From assembly GCF_007993795.1 (NCBI RefSeq), contig NZ_CP042476.1:1550001-1614000 (forward strand): a stretch of 64,000 nucleotides of DNA. The letters run 5' to 3'. A model generated the notes under the pieces. It was not told the origin of the DNA, did not search any database, and was given only the letters and a program-made list of their open reading frames with translations. Position numbers and translations under genes: made by a program. Shown here in pieces: positions 8,385-16,764 of this stretch; the first letter of the stretch is position 1, and each line of letters starts with the position of its first letter. This DNA comes from Antarcticibacterium arcticum (GTDB lineage Bacteria > Bacteroidota > Bacteroidia > Flavobacteriales > Flavobacteriaceae).

Positions 8385-9149
8385 TTACTGAATAATTATA
8401 TTAGTCTTATCTACACCGGTATTACCGGTTTCGGGATCGAAGGCATACACAGTGATCTCGTAATTTCCAGGCTTCAAATTAATACTCCCTTGAAAGGTGC
8501 TTGGTTTTCCCATCACCTTAAGATCTGTGTTTATTGCTTCGGTGCCATCCTGGCTTATTAGTGCCTTCACTTCATATTTACTGGCATCCCATACGCCGCC
8601 TTCGGTTACCGGGCAACCGCACATCATAACCACATTGGCAGTGATCTCAATATTTGTATTTGCTTCGATACTTTCATGAGTTTGAGGAGATAGTATATCA
8701 ACCACAAAACCGGGAATTTCAAGAATTATTCCCTCCCCTTTAATATGTTTTCCCGGAAGTATCCATTGCTGTGTGGTGGTTTTTACAGCAGCCTGTTTTT
8801 TACTAACCGGCCCATAAGCCTCAATTGTAACAAACACGGGCTCTTTAATATCGAGTTTGGCCAGAAATCCTGCCGTATTCTCATCGCTTATCCTTTTTCC
8901 CCGAAGTTGAGGATTATTCATTATAATATCGGTATCTCCGGTACTCCCACGGGTCATACCCTGCGCCAGTATCTTTCCGGTAGACTCATCTTTTACAATA
9001 ATCCTGGCACCTCCAAGGGATGTTCCAATGAATTTAGCATCTTTAGATTTCGCTCGTATCATAACTTCGGTCTCCTGGGAGATGACAACCTGTGAGAGAA
9101 AGAAAACAATTAAAACAAGAAAACGGGATTTGAGCTGGATTGTTTTCAT
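8385..9149 (-). CDS. Secreted protein of unknown function with C-terminal Ig-like domain
   Basis: 254 residues starting with a clear signal peptide (cleavage probably after ISQ, about residue 24). I do not recognise the family. The first half (about 27-130) is a beta-rich region with SLGGARIIVKDESTGKILAQG, which resembles a carboxypeptidase-regulatory or transthyretin-like fold. The second half (about 145-254) has NIEITANVVMMCGCPVTEGG and a closing GNYEITVYAFDPETGNTG typical of Ig-like strands. The CGCP pair is distinctive and could form a disulfide or metal site. It lies 40 bp after an L,D-transpeptidase on the same strand, so co-transcription is possible but not certain. Confidence 0.6.
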   Translation of the reverse strand: MKTIQLKSRFLVLIVFFLSQVVISQETEVMIRAKSKDAKFIGTSLGGARIIVKDESTGKILAQGMTRGSTGDTDIIMNNPQLRGKRISDENTAGFLAKLDIKEPVFVTIEAYGPVSKKQAAVKTTTQQWILPGKHIKGEGIILEIPGFVVDILSPQTHESIEANTNIEITANVVMMCGCPVTEGGVWDASKYEVKALISQDGTEAINTDLKVMGKPSTFQGSINLKPGNYEITVYAFDPETGNTGVDKTNIIIQ

Positions 9150-9189
9150 AGACGTGAGTTTAATAATCTAATTTACAGAAATTAAATTA

Positions 9190-10134
9190 CTAGGCACCCA
9201 ACAGGTTTTCCTCCTTTGTAATTTCCTTCTTTTCAAAGTTCTTCTCATCAGCCATATAGTCTTCTACATATTTTTTGATAGTCCCGAGTTCACCTTCATT
9301 GAGCTTGTTGGCGTCCGGATTATTTGCAAGATCCAACCAGGGAACCTGGGCATTAAAGTTATATTCTCCAAAAACCATAAAAGGGGTACCATTCTTAATT
9401 AAATATCTTCCGCGGGAATCCAATTTCCAGGGAACTGCCCAATCAAAAATAAACTTGGCATCTTCCATATCCAGCCTTACACAAGCGTGACTGGCAGGGT
9501 AACCTGGCAATAAATATTGATGCACGCCCACCCCATAAAAATTCATAAAATTAAAATAATAAGGCATGATCCAATCGGGATCAACAGTGCTTACCTTTCT
9601 TTTGGATTTGAAATTGGCATAATTAAGTCCATTTGGCGTAGGAGTAGATTGCTTTCCTGAACTCACAGGACCCCAATGGATTAAACGGCCTTTTTCATAA
9701 AGGGCAAAGGCCTGTATACGTTGCGCTATTAAAAGGGTTTTAGGAATGGAATCCAAATAGGGCATTTCTTGAGGGAATGGTGAATATTTTAAAAAATCCT
9801 CAAATAAAGTATCAGGGATCACCAGCCTAGTACCTGCTTTTATCCTGTTTTTTTCAATTCGGTTCAACAATAATATATTGCGCTCCTCTTTTTCGGAAAA
9901 AAAGCCAAAAATACTGTCACGATGTGCTGTACTTACTATGGAGTCAAGTTTATACTTAATAATTAGGGGTTCCGGAACGGGCTCGACCTTTTGCTCCTCT
10001 TCTTTTTTCACAGAGTCTGTTTTAATAGAGGAAGGAGATGTTTTTCCTGAAGATCCATCACATGACAACAGCATTGCCGCAATAAAAAAAAGGGAAACAT
10101 GAAGGACCAAAAATTTAGAGTAAATATTTTTCAA
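9190..10134 (-). CDS. L,D-transpeptidase (YkuD domain) lipoprotein
   Basis: Envelope enzyme predicted to make or edit peptidoglycan cross-links. A lipoprotein signal (IAAMLLSC) ends at Cys25. After a low-complexity stretch there is a LysM-like or dimerisation region, then the YkuD domain (about 130-260) with AYEKGRLIHWGPVSSGK and the catalytic signature GVHQYLLPGYPASHACVRL. The Cys in SHACVRL is the nucleophile. Total length is 314. The start codon is TTG at 10134-10132; the next in-frame Met lies in the middle of the signal peptide, so TTG must be used. A -7 box sits about 23 nt upstream. Confidence 0.88.
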   Translation of the reverse strand: MKNIYSKFLVLHVSLFFIAAMLLSCDGSSGKTSPSSIKTDSVKKEEEQKVEPVPEPLIIKYKLDSIVSTAHRDSIFGFFSEKEERNILLLNRIEKNRIKAGTRLVIPDTLFEDFLKYSPFPQEMPYLDSIPKTLLIAQRIQAFALYEKGRLIHWGPVSSGKQSTPTPNGLNYANFKSKRKVSTVDPDWIMPYYFNFMNFYGVGVHQYLLPGYPASHACVRLDMEDAKFIFDWAVPWKLDSRGRYLIKNGTPFMVFGEYNFNAQVPWLDLANNPDANKLNEGELGTIKKYVEDYMADEKNFEKKEITKEENLLGA

Positions 10135-10156
10135 TGGGAGGTATTATTGATTATAC

Positions 10157-10164
10157 CAAAGATA
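10157..10164 (-). promoter_or_regulatory. Putative -7 box for the L,D-transpeptidase
   Basis: Read on the minus strand this is TATCTTTG, a perfect TAnnTTTG match, 22 nt from the TTG start. No convincing -33 element is seen. Confidence 0.45.
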
Positions 10165-10394
10165 AATCATTTATTATACCGTTTTTCTTCGGGTTTAACT
10201 TCCTGAAAATTCTGTAGAAAATAAAATTTCATTTTAAACTTCCATGAAAAACCATTTTGGTCTTTTTTCAAAGGATCACTCCACAGCCATTTGAAAAATT
10301 TTGTTAATGAAAATTAAAATTTTTTAATATACGGCCGTTTTGTTGAAAACATTTTAATTTTTCCTTTTTTATTTTATAAAGTAAATAATTTGTG

Positions 10395-10402
10395 TATCTT
10401 TG
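10395..10402 (+). promoter_or_regulatory. Putative -7 box for the cold-shock gene
   Basis: TATCTTTG lies 21 nt before the ATG at 10424, which predicts a leader of only about 15 nt. That differs from the long cold-sensing leader of enterobacterial cspA. The 289-bp gap before it (10135-10423) is very AT-rich and holds nothing else I can name. Confidence 0.5.
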
Positions 10403-10423
10403 CTCAAATTAAATTTATATATA

Positions 10424-10615
10424 ATGAATAGAGGAACTGTCAAATTTTTTAATGACTCTAAAGGATTTGGATTTATTACAGACGAAGAATCAAACAAAGA
10501 ATATTTTGTACACGCAAATGGTCTTGTTGATGAAATCAGAGAGAATGACGAAGTAACGTTTGATCTTGAAGAAGGAAGAAAAGGATTAAATGCAGTAAAC
10601 GTGAAACAAGCTTAG
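10424..10615 (+). CDS. Cold-shock domain protein (CspA family)
   Basis: 63-residue single cold-shock domain, a nucleic-acid chaperone that melts RNA structure. RNP1 is KGFGFI (residues 13-18) and RNP2 is YFVHAN (about 28-33). The opening GTVKFFNDSKGFGFI is canonical and the remainder closes the five-strand barrel. I start at the ATG at 10424 (MNRGTVKFF), not at the upstream in-frame codon at 10400, because that would overlap the promoter box. The gene is monocistronic, with its own promoter and a strong terminator. Confidence 0.93.
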   Translation: MNRGTVKFFNDSKGFGFITDEESNKEYFVHANGLVDEIRENDEVTFDLEEGRKGLNAVNVKQA

Positions 10616-10652
10616 GCTTAGTTGATATAGTTACTATACTTATGAAAGTTTT

Positions 10653-10682
10653 AGCCTTACACATTGTGTAAGGCTTTTTTTT
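10653..10682 (+). terminator. Rho-independent terminator after the cold-shock gene
   Basis: Perfect 10-bp stem AGCCTTACAC (10653-10662) / GTGTAAGGCT (10666-10675), 3-nt loop, then a run of eight T. It lies 37 nt after the stop. Confidence 0.9.
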
Positions 10683-10802
10683 GTCGTTGTCCCAAAGAAT
10701 TTTTTATTCCCGGCAGAGGTCAGTATATTTATAAAAAAAATTAAACCTACTTATAGCAATACCGAGAATATAAATTCCAAGAGATATTTTTTTATATTTT
10801 TT

Positions 10803-11417
10803 GTGTTTGCTTTATGTGCACAACCCTGCTTATACAGTTTTTCCTTTTCTATGAATAAAAATGACAGCCTGGTATTTACCAATAAAACTATCCCTGCTTC
10901 AATAGAAAAAGAAGTTAGAATTGCATTATCCCATTATCCTGAACTTTTGGAAACCCCAATAATATTTAAATTTAAAAAGGATATTAAAAAATCCTTTATG
11001 CAGGCTCAGCCAAAATTCTCCGGGATCCTGAAAAACCGGAAAAATCGCTCCTATTATATAATGATAAGCGATAAATTAAAAATTGAAGGGGAAGAGTTTG
11101 GAGTTAATGAACTTCCGTCTGATGTACTAATTGGATGGATAGGGCATGAACTGGGACATATTATGGATTACCGGGACCGCAGCGGATTCAATCTTTTAAT
11201 ATTTGGAGTGAGATATCTGCTATCCAACAAACATATAAGAGAAGCCGAAAGAGCGGCAGACACCTATGCCGTGAACCGCGGAATGGGAGAATATATACTT
11301 GCTACCAAAGATTTTATCCTTAGCCACGCCCATCTTTCTGAAGTTTATAAAGCGCGTATTAAAAGGCTGTACCTCTCTCCCGAGGAGATCATGGAACTTG
11401 TTGAAGAACTGGAATAA
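10803..11417 (+). CDS. Secreted M48-like zinc metallopeptidase (HELGH)
   Basis: Predicted zinc peptidase with IGHELGHIMDY (about residues 117-127), giving two His ligands and the catalytic Glu. A downstream EAERAADTYAV supplies the third-ligand Glu, as in M48-type gluzincins. The rest is not close to any named peptidase I know. The start is uncertain. GTG at 10803 is the first standard start in the frame, but the codons before it read NSKRYFFIFFVF, the n- and h-region of a signal peptide that continues into ALCAQPC. No ATG, GTG or TTG exists in frame back into the cold-shock terminator. An AUU/AUA start or a damaged start is possible. The stop is 1 bp from the convergent GH3 gene. Confidence 0.68.
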   Translation: MFALCAQPCLYSFSFSMNKNDSLVFTNKTIPASIEKEVRIALSHYPELLETPIIFKFKKDIKKSFMQAQPKFSGILKNRKNRSYYIMISDKLKIEGEEFGVNELPSDVLIGWIGHELGHIMDYRDRSGFNLLIFGVRYLLSNKHIREAERAADTYAVNRGMGEYILATKDFILSHAHLSEVYKARIKRLYLSPEEIMELVEELE

Positions 11418-11418
11418 C

Positions 11419-12954
11419 CTAAGCAGTGGTTCCCTGCTGTTCTTTAATAAATGCTTCCCACTCCATAAATTTTTCCTCATTCATCACCTTTTCCATTTTT
11501 ACCTGCCCACCTTTTTTCTTATTTAAAGCATTCCATTCGTGGAAAAGATTAGGATCAACGGTTTTTACTTTAACCCCTTTCAGGGCTTTTGTTCTGGCCA
11601 CCCTGTAATTTTTATTGGCAATGGACAAGGCTTCATCCAGTGCGGCTGCCAGTTCCTCTCCAGGCATGGTAGCATCAGATCCAAGATACCAGGAATGATA
11701 GAAGTCATTATCTATGCGCACTGCCGCTACTGTAAATTCCGGGATCTTTATATCAAATTTTTCTTCCAGCTCTTTTAACGCATCAGACATTTTATTCACA
11801 GAAAGTTGTGAGCCCACAACATTCAGAAAAAACTTGGTCCTGCCGGTAATCCTTATTTCGTGGCGTTCAACATCGGTAAATTTTATGGTATCTCCAATAA
11901 GGTATCTCCAGGTTCCGGAAACAGTGCTTATTAAAAGAATATATTCCTCATCCTGCTTCACAGCAGTAATAGGGATTACCGGGGCATTCTCTGTAATTGA
12001 ACCATCTTCATTTACATATTCGGCCTTAAAAGGCACAAATTCGAAATAGATCCCATTATCAAGGACCAGTTTCATTGAGTTAGTTTCCGGCCTTTGCTGG
12101 TAGGCTAAAAATCCTTCGGAAGCGAGGTAGGTATCAATTACGGTAAGGGGATGTGCGAGTAAGGCATTGAAACTTTTTTCATAAGGTTCAAAAGCCACCC
12201 CGCCGGAGGTATATACCTGAAGGTTGGGCCATATTTCATGAATATTGGAAACTTTGTGGTAGGAAATCACCTCCTTTAACATCAATTCAATCCAGGATGG
12301 AATTCCGGATAAGGCTCCAATATCCCAGTTCTTGGCGTTTTCAGCAATTCTTTTTATGCGTTCATCCCAATCCCCTATCTGGGCAATCTCTTCACCGGGC
12401 TTATAAAAGCCCCTAAACCAGGAGGGAATATTGCTGGCAGATATTCCGCTTATCTCTCCTTCCTCGTGGTCTCCCTCCTCCTTTAGATCTGTAGAACTCC
12501 CCAGCATCATGATCTCCTTTTCAAAAAAATCTGATTGCAGATCGAAATTGGTCAAGGCTCCAACTTGTTTAATACCGGTTTGTCTAATAGCTTCAACCAT
12601 TTCTTCGGTAACTGGTATGCGCTTACTTGTCTTCCCGGTAGTACCCGAGCTCAAGGCAAAATAGGGCGGTTTCCCGGGCCATGTAACATTATCCTGTCCT
12701 TCGTGCATTTTGGACCACCATTCCTCATTGATTTTATTATAATCAAAATAGGGCACCCTGGCGGCGAACGCTCCCGGAATATCTTCAGATTCCAGGATCT
12801 CCTCAAAGCCGTATTTTTTTCCGAAAGAAGTATCTTTAGCGGTATTCAATAATTTTTTTAGCACTTCTAGCTGAGCCTCTTCTGCAACTGGTTCAGAAAC
12901 AATTTTACCCCGTAAATCGATCAATCCTTTGATCAAAGACCCAATTATTGCCAT
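11419..12954 (-). CDS. GH3 auxin-responsive promoter family protein (acyl-adenylating enzyme)
   Basis: 511-residue member of the GH3 family, a branch of the ANL adenylating enzymes. The ATP-phosphate loop is ALSSGTTGKTSKRIPVT (about residues 93-109), and TYLASEGFLAYQQR, SGTWRYLIGDTIKF and ITGRTKFFLN are the later ANL motifs. Plant GH3 enzymes join hormones such as jasmonate or auxin to amino acids; the bacterial substrate is unknown. I start at the ATG at 12954 (MAIIGSLIKGLI); an extension to 12993 would need a TTG and adds a non-conserved 13 residues. It is a leftward single gene between a peptidase and an FAD oxidoreductase. Confidence 0.85.
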   Translation of the reverse strand: MAIIGSLIKGLIDLRGKIVSEPVAEEAQLEVLKKLLNTAKDTSFGKKYGFEEILESEDIPGAFAARVPYFDYNKINEEWWSKMHEGQDNVTWPGKPPYFALSSGTTGKTSKRIPVTEEMVEAIRQTGIKQVGALTNFDLQSDFFEKEIMMLGSSTDLKEEGDHEEGEISGISASNIPSWFRGFYKPGEEIAQIGDWDERIKRIAENAKNWDIGALSGIPSWIELMLKEVISYHKVSNIHEIWPNLQVYTSGGVAFEPYEKSFNALLAHPLTVIDTYLASEGFLAYQQRPETNSMKLVLDNGIYFEFVPFKAEYVNEDGSITENAPVIPITAVKQDEEYILLISTVSGTWRYLIGDTIKFTDVERHEIRITGRTKFFLNVVGSQLSVNKMSDALKELEEKFDIKIPEFTVAAVRIDNDFYHSWYLGSDATMPGEELAAALDEALSIANKNYRVARTKALKGVKVKTVDPNLFHEWNALNKKKGGQVKMEKVMNEEKFMEWEAFIKEQQGTTA

Positions 12955-13059
12955 TCTAATGTGTTTAAACTGATTTGATTTTAATATAGGCAAAAGTCAA
13001 AAAAACCACTACCATTCGTGGTCTAATTACCAATATTTTAACCTTTAAAAAAGAGATGG

Positions 13060-14622
13060 TTAATGGGCAGCCTTGATTCGCGCGATACAGCCTTCAGCAC
13101 ATTTCTCCCCGTCGATTGCTGCGGAAACAATTCCTCCTGCATAGCCGGCTCCCTCCCCACAGGGAAAAAGGCCTTTGATACGAATATGCTCAAGAGTTCC
13201 CGGATCCCGCGGAATTCTTACCGGGGAAGAGGTTCGTGATTCCGGCGCGTGGATCACCGCTTCATTGGTGAGATAACCCTTCATTGTTTTTCCAAATTCC
13301 ACAAAACCAGCTTTAAGGGTTTGGTGAATAAATTCGGGAAAAACTTCCCGGAGATCTGTTGAAGTAACTCCGGGCTTATAGGAAGTTTCCGGCAGCTGTG
13401 TGGAAACTTTTCCTCTAACAAAATCTTCCAGCTTTTGGGCCGGAACCCGCTGGGTTTCTCCTCCCAGGACCCACGCCTTCTGCTCAATACTTTTTTGAAA
13501 ATTCATCCCTGCCAGGGGAGAATTGCCATATTTACCAAAGTCTGACATTCTAAGCTCCACCACTATCCCCGAATTGGCCGTAGGTTGATCCCTTTTGCTG
13601 GGAGACCAACCATTGGTAACCACTTCACCGGGGCTGGTTGCACAGGGAGCTATGATCCCACCGGGACACATACAAAAAGAGTACATCCCCCGGCCGTTAA
13701 TTTGTTTCACGATGCTGTATGGCGAGGGAGGAAGAAATTCTCCCCGGCTATCGCATTTATACTGGATCCTGTCTATTAATTCCTGGGGATGTTCTACTCT
13801 CACCCCCAAAGCAAAGGGTTTGGCCTCTATCTCAATTCCTTTTCTATCCAGCAATTCAAAAATATCCCTGGCCGAGTGTCCTGTGGCGAGAATAATATTT
13901 CTGGCGGCAATCTTGTCTCCGGTCTGGGTTATAATTCCGCTTACTTCATTATTTGTTATAAGAATATCGGTTACCCTGGTCTCGAATTTAACCACGCCTC
14001 CATATTCCAGAATTTTCTCGCGCAAACTTGCAATAATAGCAGGTAATTTATTAGTCCCAATGTGGGGGTGTGCGTCTACAAGAATATCCCGGGTAGCGCC
14101 AAAAGCCACAAAAAGATGAAGGATCCTTTGTACATCTCCCCTCTTTTTGGAACGCGTATATAACTTTCCATCACTATAAGTTCCCGCTCCTCCTTCTCCA
14201 AAACAATAATTGGAATCCTCATTTACAATATGCTCAATATTTAGAGCTTTTAAATCCCGCCTTCGGCTTCGTACATCTTTTCCCCGCTCAATGATGATTG
14301 GCCTTAAGCCCCCTTCAATACAACGCAGGGCTGCAAATAAACCCGCAGGGCCGGCCCCTATAATGATCACCTCCTCTTTATTGGTAACATCGTGATAATC
14401 TGGCAGGGAAAAATCTTTGGCTTCAAAGCTTTCCGCAACATACACATCAACCTGAAGATTGATTTTCACCTCCTTTTGGCGGGCATCAATAGATCGTTTT
14501 AAGATCTCCACATGGGTGATCTCTGAAACGCCAATTCCGGAATGTCTCGAAACTTCTTTTTTTAGAAGTTCCTTTTTTGCGGCAGCTTCCGGAGAAACCC
14601 TTAGTTGATAATTGTATTTCAT
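13060..14622 (-). CDS. NAD(P)/FAD-dependent oxidoreductase (COG2509-type)
   Basis: 520-residue flavoprotein. An N-terminal domain of about 80 residues (MKYNYQLRVSPEAAAKKELL) precedes the dinucleotide fold VIIGAGPAGLFAALRCIEGG, with the acidic end of strand two in IIIERGKDVRSRRRDL. ATGHSARDIFELL is the second nucleotide-contact motif, and the C-terminus closes with LFPCGEGAGYAGGIVSAAIDG. A CMCPGG segment (about residue 316-321) carries two cysteines. The family is widespread and annotated as an uncharacterised FAD-dependent dehydrogenase; the reaction is not known. It has its own promoter box, divergent from the DUF3820 gene. Confidence 0.85.
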   Translation of the reverse strand: MKYNYQLRVSPEAAAKKELLKKEVSRHSGIGVSEITHVEILKRSIDARQKEVKINLQVDVYVAESFEAKDFSLPDYHDVTNKEEVIIIGAGPAGLFAALRCIEGGLRPIIIERGKDVRSRRRDLKALNIEHIVNEDSNYCFGEGGAGTYSDGKLYTRSKKRGDVQRILHLFVAFGATRDILVDAHPHIGTNKLPAIIASLREKILEYGGVVKFETRVTDILITNNEVSGIITQTGDKIAARNIILATGHSARDIFELLDRKGIEIEAKPFALGVRVEHPQELIDRIQYKCDSRGEFLPPSPYSIVKQINGRGMYSFCMCPGGIIAPCATSPGEVVTNGWSPSKRDQPTANSGIVVELRMSDFGKYGNSPLAGMNFQKSIEQKAWVLGGETQRVPAQKLEDFVRGKVSTQLPETSYKPGVTSTDLREVFPEFIHQTLKAGFVEFGKTMKGYLTNEAVIHAPESRTSSPVRIPRDPGTLEHIRIKGLFPCGEGAGYAGGIVSAAIDGEKCAEGCIARIKAAH

Positions 14623-14638
14623 CTGGAAAATTATTCTG

Positions 14639-14671
14639 CAAAATTAAACTTTTCAAAACTGAAAAAACAAA
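14639..14671 (-). promoter_or_regulatory. Putative Bacteroidota promoter for the FAD oxidoreductase
   Basis: On the minus strand, TTTG (14671-14668) is followed 21 bp later by TAATTTTG (14646-14639), a perfect TAnnTTTG box. The ATG at 14622 follows 16 nt later. Confidence 0.5.
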
Positions 14672-14680
14672 CCGCCTCTT

Positions 14681-14688
14681 TACCTTTG
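14681..14688 (+). promoter_or_regulatory. Putative -7 box very close to the DUF3820 start
   Basis: TACCTTTG ends only 4 nt before the ATG at 14693. If used, transcription would start at or within a base or two of the A of the ATG, giving a leaderless message. No clear -33 element is seen. Confidence 0.4.
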
Positions 14689-14692
14689 TGAA

Positions 14693-14929
14693 ATGGAAAT
14701 AAAACCAGACTATAAAGCGTTGATAGAACTGGCGTATGCCAAAATGTATTTTGGAAAATACAAGGACTATTACCTTTCTGAAATTCCCGAATACTACCTT
14801 ATTTGGTACCGGCAAAAAGGATTTCCCGAAGGGAAACTGGGAGACCAGTTGCGGCAGGTGACAGAGATCAAGGTAAACGGGATGGAACAGATCCTTAGAA
14901 ACATTCGAAAAAAATATCCTAATAACTGA
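14693..14929 (+). CDS. DUF3820 family protein
   Basis: Small soluble protein of 78 residues matching DUF3820. The recognisable features are KMYFGKYKDYYLSEIPEYYLIWYRQKG and the basic C-terminus IRKKYPNN. The family has been labelled a putative quorum-sensing-regulated virulence factor in other bacteria, but no function is established and I infer none. The gene is divergent from the FAD oxidoreductase, 70 bp apart, and is followed by a hairpin and T-run, so it appears to be its own unit. Confidence 0.78.
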   Translation: MEIKPDYKALIELAYAKMYFGKYKDYYLSEIPEYYLIWYRQKGFPEGKLGDQLRQVTEIKVNGMEQILRNIRKKYPNN

Positions 14930-14944
14930 GGCTATGCAGCATAA

Positions 14945-14994
14945 CCCCCTCAATTTAACTCCTAAATATTAGAAGGAGAATAGAGGGATTTTTT
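14945..14994 (+). terminator. Probable terminator after the DUF3820 gene
   Basis: Two-part stem: outer CCCTC (14947-14951) / GAGGG (14983-14987) and inner CTCCT (14959-14963) / AGGAG (14974-14978), followed by six T at 14989-14994. The internal loop makes it weaker than the others in this window. Confidence 0.5.
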
Positions 14995-15051
14995 ATATTC
15001 TTCTTTGTAATTTAGCGCCCTAAATATCACAACGCAATAAACTCTTTTAAA

Positions 15052-16695
15052 ATGGCCGAAACCAAGTATATTTTTGTAACGGGAGGGGTTTCTTCTTCCC
15101 TGGGAAAAGGAATTATAGCCGCTTCCCTGGCAAAATTATTACAGGCTCGTGGTTTTAAAACCACTATTCAGAAACTGGATCCTTACATAAATGTTGACCC
15201 TGGAACTTTAAATCCTTATGAACACGGGGAGTGTTATGTGACTGAGGACGGCGCTGAAACAGATCTTGATCTTGGGCATTATGAGCGGTTCCTTAATGTG
15301 AACACCTCCCAGGCAAATAATGTGACTACCGGAAGGATCTACCAAAGCGTAATTGAAAAGGAGCGCCGGGGAGATTTTCTTGGAAAGACCGTACAGGTAG
15401 TTCCTCATATTACCAATGAAATTAAAGAGCGTATCCAGCTTTTGGGCCGCAATGGCGATTATGATATGGTTATTACCGAAATTGGTGGAACCGTTGGTGA
15501 TATTGAGTCCCTGCCATATATAGAAGCGGTAAGACAATTGAAATGGGAACTTGGTGATGAGAACGCACTTGTAATTCACCTAACCTTTGTCCCTTACCTG
15601 GCTGCGGCTAAAGAGCTCAAAACCAAACCTACCCAGCACAGTGTAAAAACCCTGATGGAAAGCGGTATAAAAGCTGATATCCTTGTATGCAGGACCGAGC
15701 ATGAATTATCTGATGATATTCGAAGGAAACTGGCCATCTTTTGTAATGTGAAACAGGAAGCTGTCATACAATCTATAGATGCATCTACCATCTATGACGT
15801 CCCCAATATGATGCTGGAAGAAGGTCTGGATACCGTTGTCCTTAAAAAACTTGGACTTCCCACAGATTCTGTTCCAAATCTTGAAGGCTGGAACAAATTT
15901 CTGCAAAGGCATAAAAACCCTAAATATGAGGTTACCATTGGGCTTATAGGTAAATATGTTGAATTGCAGGATTCCTACAAATCTATTCTGGAAGCTTTTA
16001 TTCACGCAGGAGCGGAAAATGAGGTGAGGGTAAATGTGGAAAGCATTCATTCAGAATTTATCAATGAGAATACTATTCAAAATAAAATTGCCCATTTAGA
16101 CGGTGTTTTGGTAGCACCGGGATTTGGAGAACGCGGGATTGAAGGAAAGATCGATGCTGTACGCTATGCCCGCGAACACAATATTCCTTTTTTGGGAATA
16201 TGCCTGGGAATGCAAATGGCAGTTATAGAATTTGCCAGAAACGTACTTAAATTGAAGAATGCCAATTCTACTGAAATGGATCCTCATACCGTTCATCCTG
16301 TAATTGATATAATGGAAGAACAAAAAGCCATTACCCATATGGGTGGTTCTATGAGATTAGGTTCCTGGAAATGTGAACTTAAGGAAGACTCATTAGCCTA
16401 CAGGATCTATAAAACCAAAAATATCAAGGAAAGGCACCGGCACCGGTACGAGTATAACAATAAATACAAGAATGAGATTGAAGCTGCGGGATTAAAGAGC
16501 AGCGGAGTGAATCCTAAGACCGGCCTGGTAGAGATTATTGAACTCGAAAACCATCCCTGGTTTGTAGGAGTGCAATATCATCCTGAATATAAAAGCACTG
16601 TGGCTTCCCCTCACCCACTTTTCATAAACTTCATTGCAGCAGCAATGACTTACTCAAAACAAAAAAATAGTGCCAATGTGGCACAAAATCAATAA
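15052..16695 (+). CDS. pyrG: CTP synthase
   Basis: Makes CTP from UTP, ATP and glutamine. The 547-residue length is normal. The N-terminal synthetase domain begins KYIFVTGGVSSSLGKGIIAA (P-loop, residues 5-24) and includes DPYINVDPGTLNP and the IGGTVGDIES motif. The C-terminal glutamine amidotransferase domain (from about 290) has the nucleophile Cys in FLGICLGMQMAV and the His/Glu pair in QYHPEYKS. A weak -7-like TAATTTAG lies at 15008-15015. yidC follows 69 bp downstream on the same strand, a pairing common in Flavobacteriia. Confidence 0.97.
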   Translation: MAETKYIFVTGGVSSSLGKGIIAASLAKLLQARGFKTTIQKLDPYINVDPGTLNPYEHGECYVTEDGAETDLDLGHYERFLNVNTSQANNVTTGRIYQSVIEKERRGDFLGKTVQVVPHITNEIKERIQLLGRNGDYDMVITEIGGTVGDIESLPYIEAVRQLKWELGDENALVIHLTFVPYLAAAKELKTKPTQHSVKTLMESGIKADILVCRTEHELSDDIRRKLAIFCNVKQEAVIQSIDASTIYDVPNMMLEEGLDTVVLKKLGLPTDSVPNLEGWNKFLQRHKNPKYEVTIGLIGKYVELQDSYKSILEAFIHAGAENEVRVNVESIHSEFINENTIQNKIAHLDGVLVAPGFGERGIEGKIDAVRYAREHNIPFLGICLGMQMAVIEFARNVLKLKNANSTEMDPHTVHPVIDIMEEQKAITHMGGSMRLGSWKCELKEDSLAYRIYKTKNIKERHRHRYEYNNKYKNEIEAAGLKSSGVNPKTGLVEIIELENHPWFVGVQYHPEYKSTVASPHPLFINFIAAAMTYSKQKNSANVAQNQ

Positions 16696-16764
16696 ACGGT
16701 CATTTTTTTGACTCGCATTTCGCGGTAAGCGATATTATCCGCCTTAGCTTATTTTATCTTAAAC

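Noticed and set aside
13595..14119. A 174-residue open frame opposite the FAD oxidoreductase
   Set aside because: It lies wholly inside a confident gene, has no known motifs and is an antisense shadow.
14486..14953. A 155-residue minus-strand frame covering the DUF3820 gene and the gap
   Set aside because: It crosses the promoter region and the opposite DUF3820 gene, which has a recognisable family pattern; no protein motif is seen.
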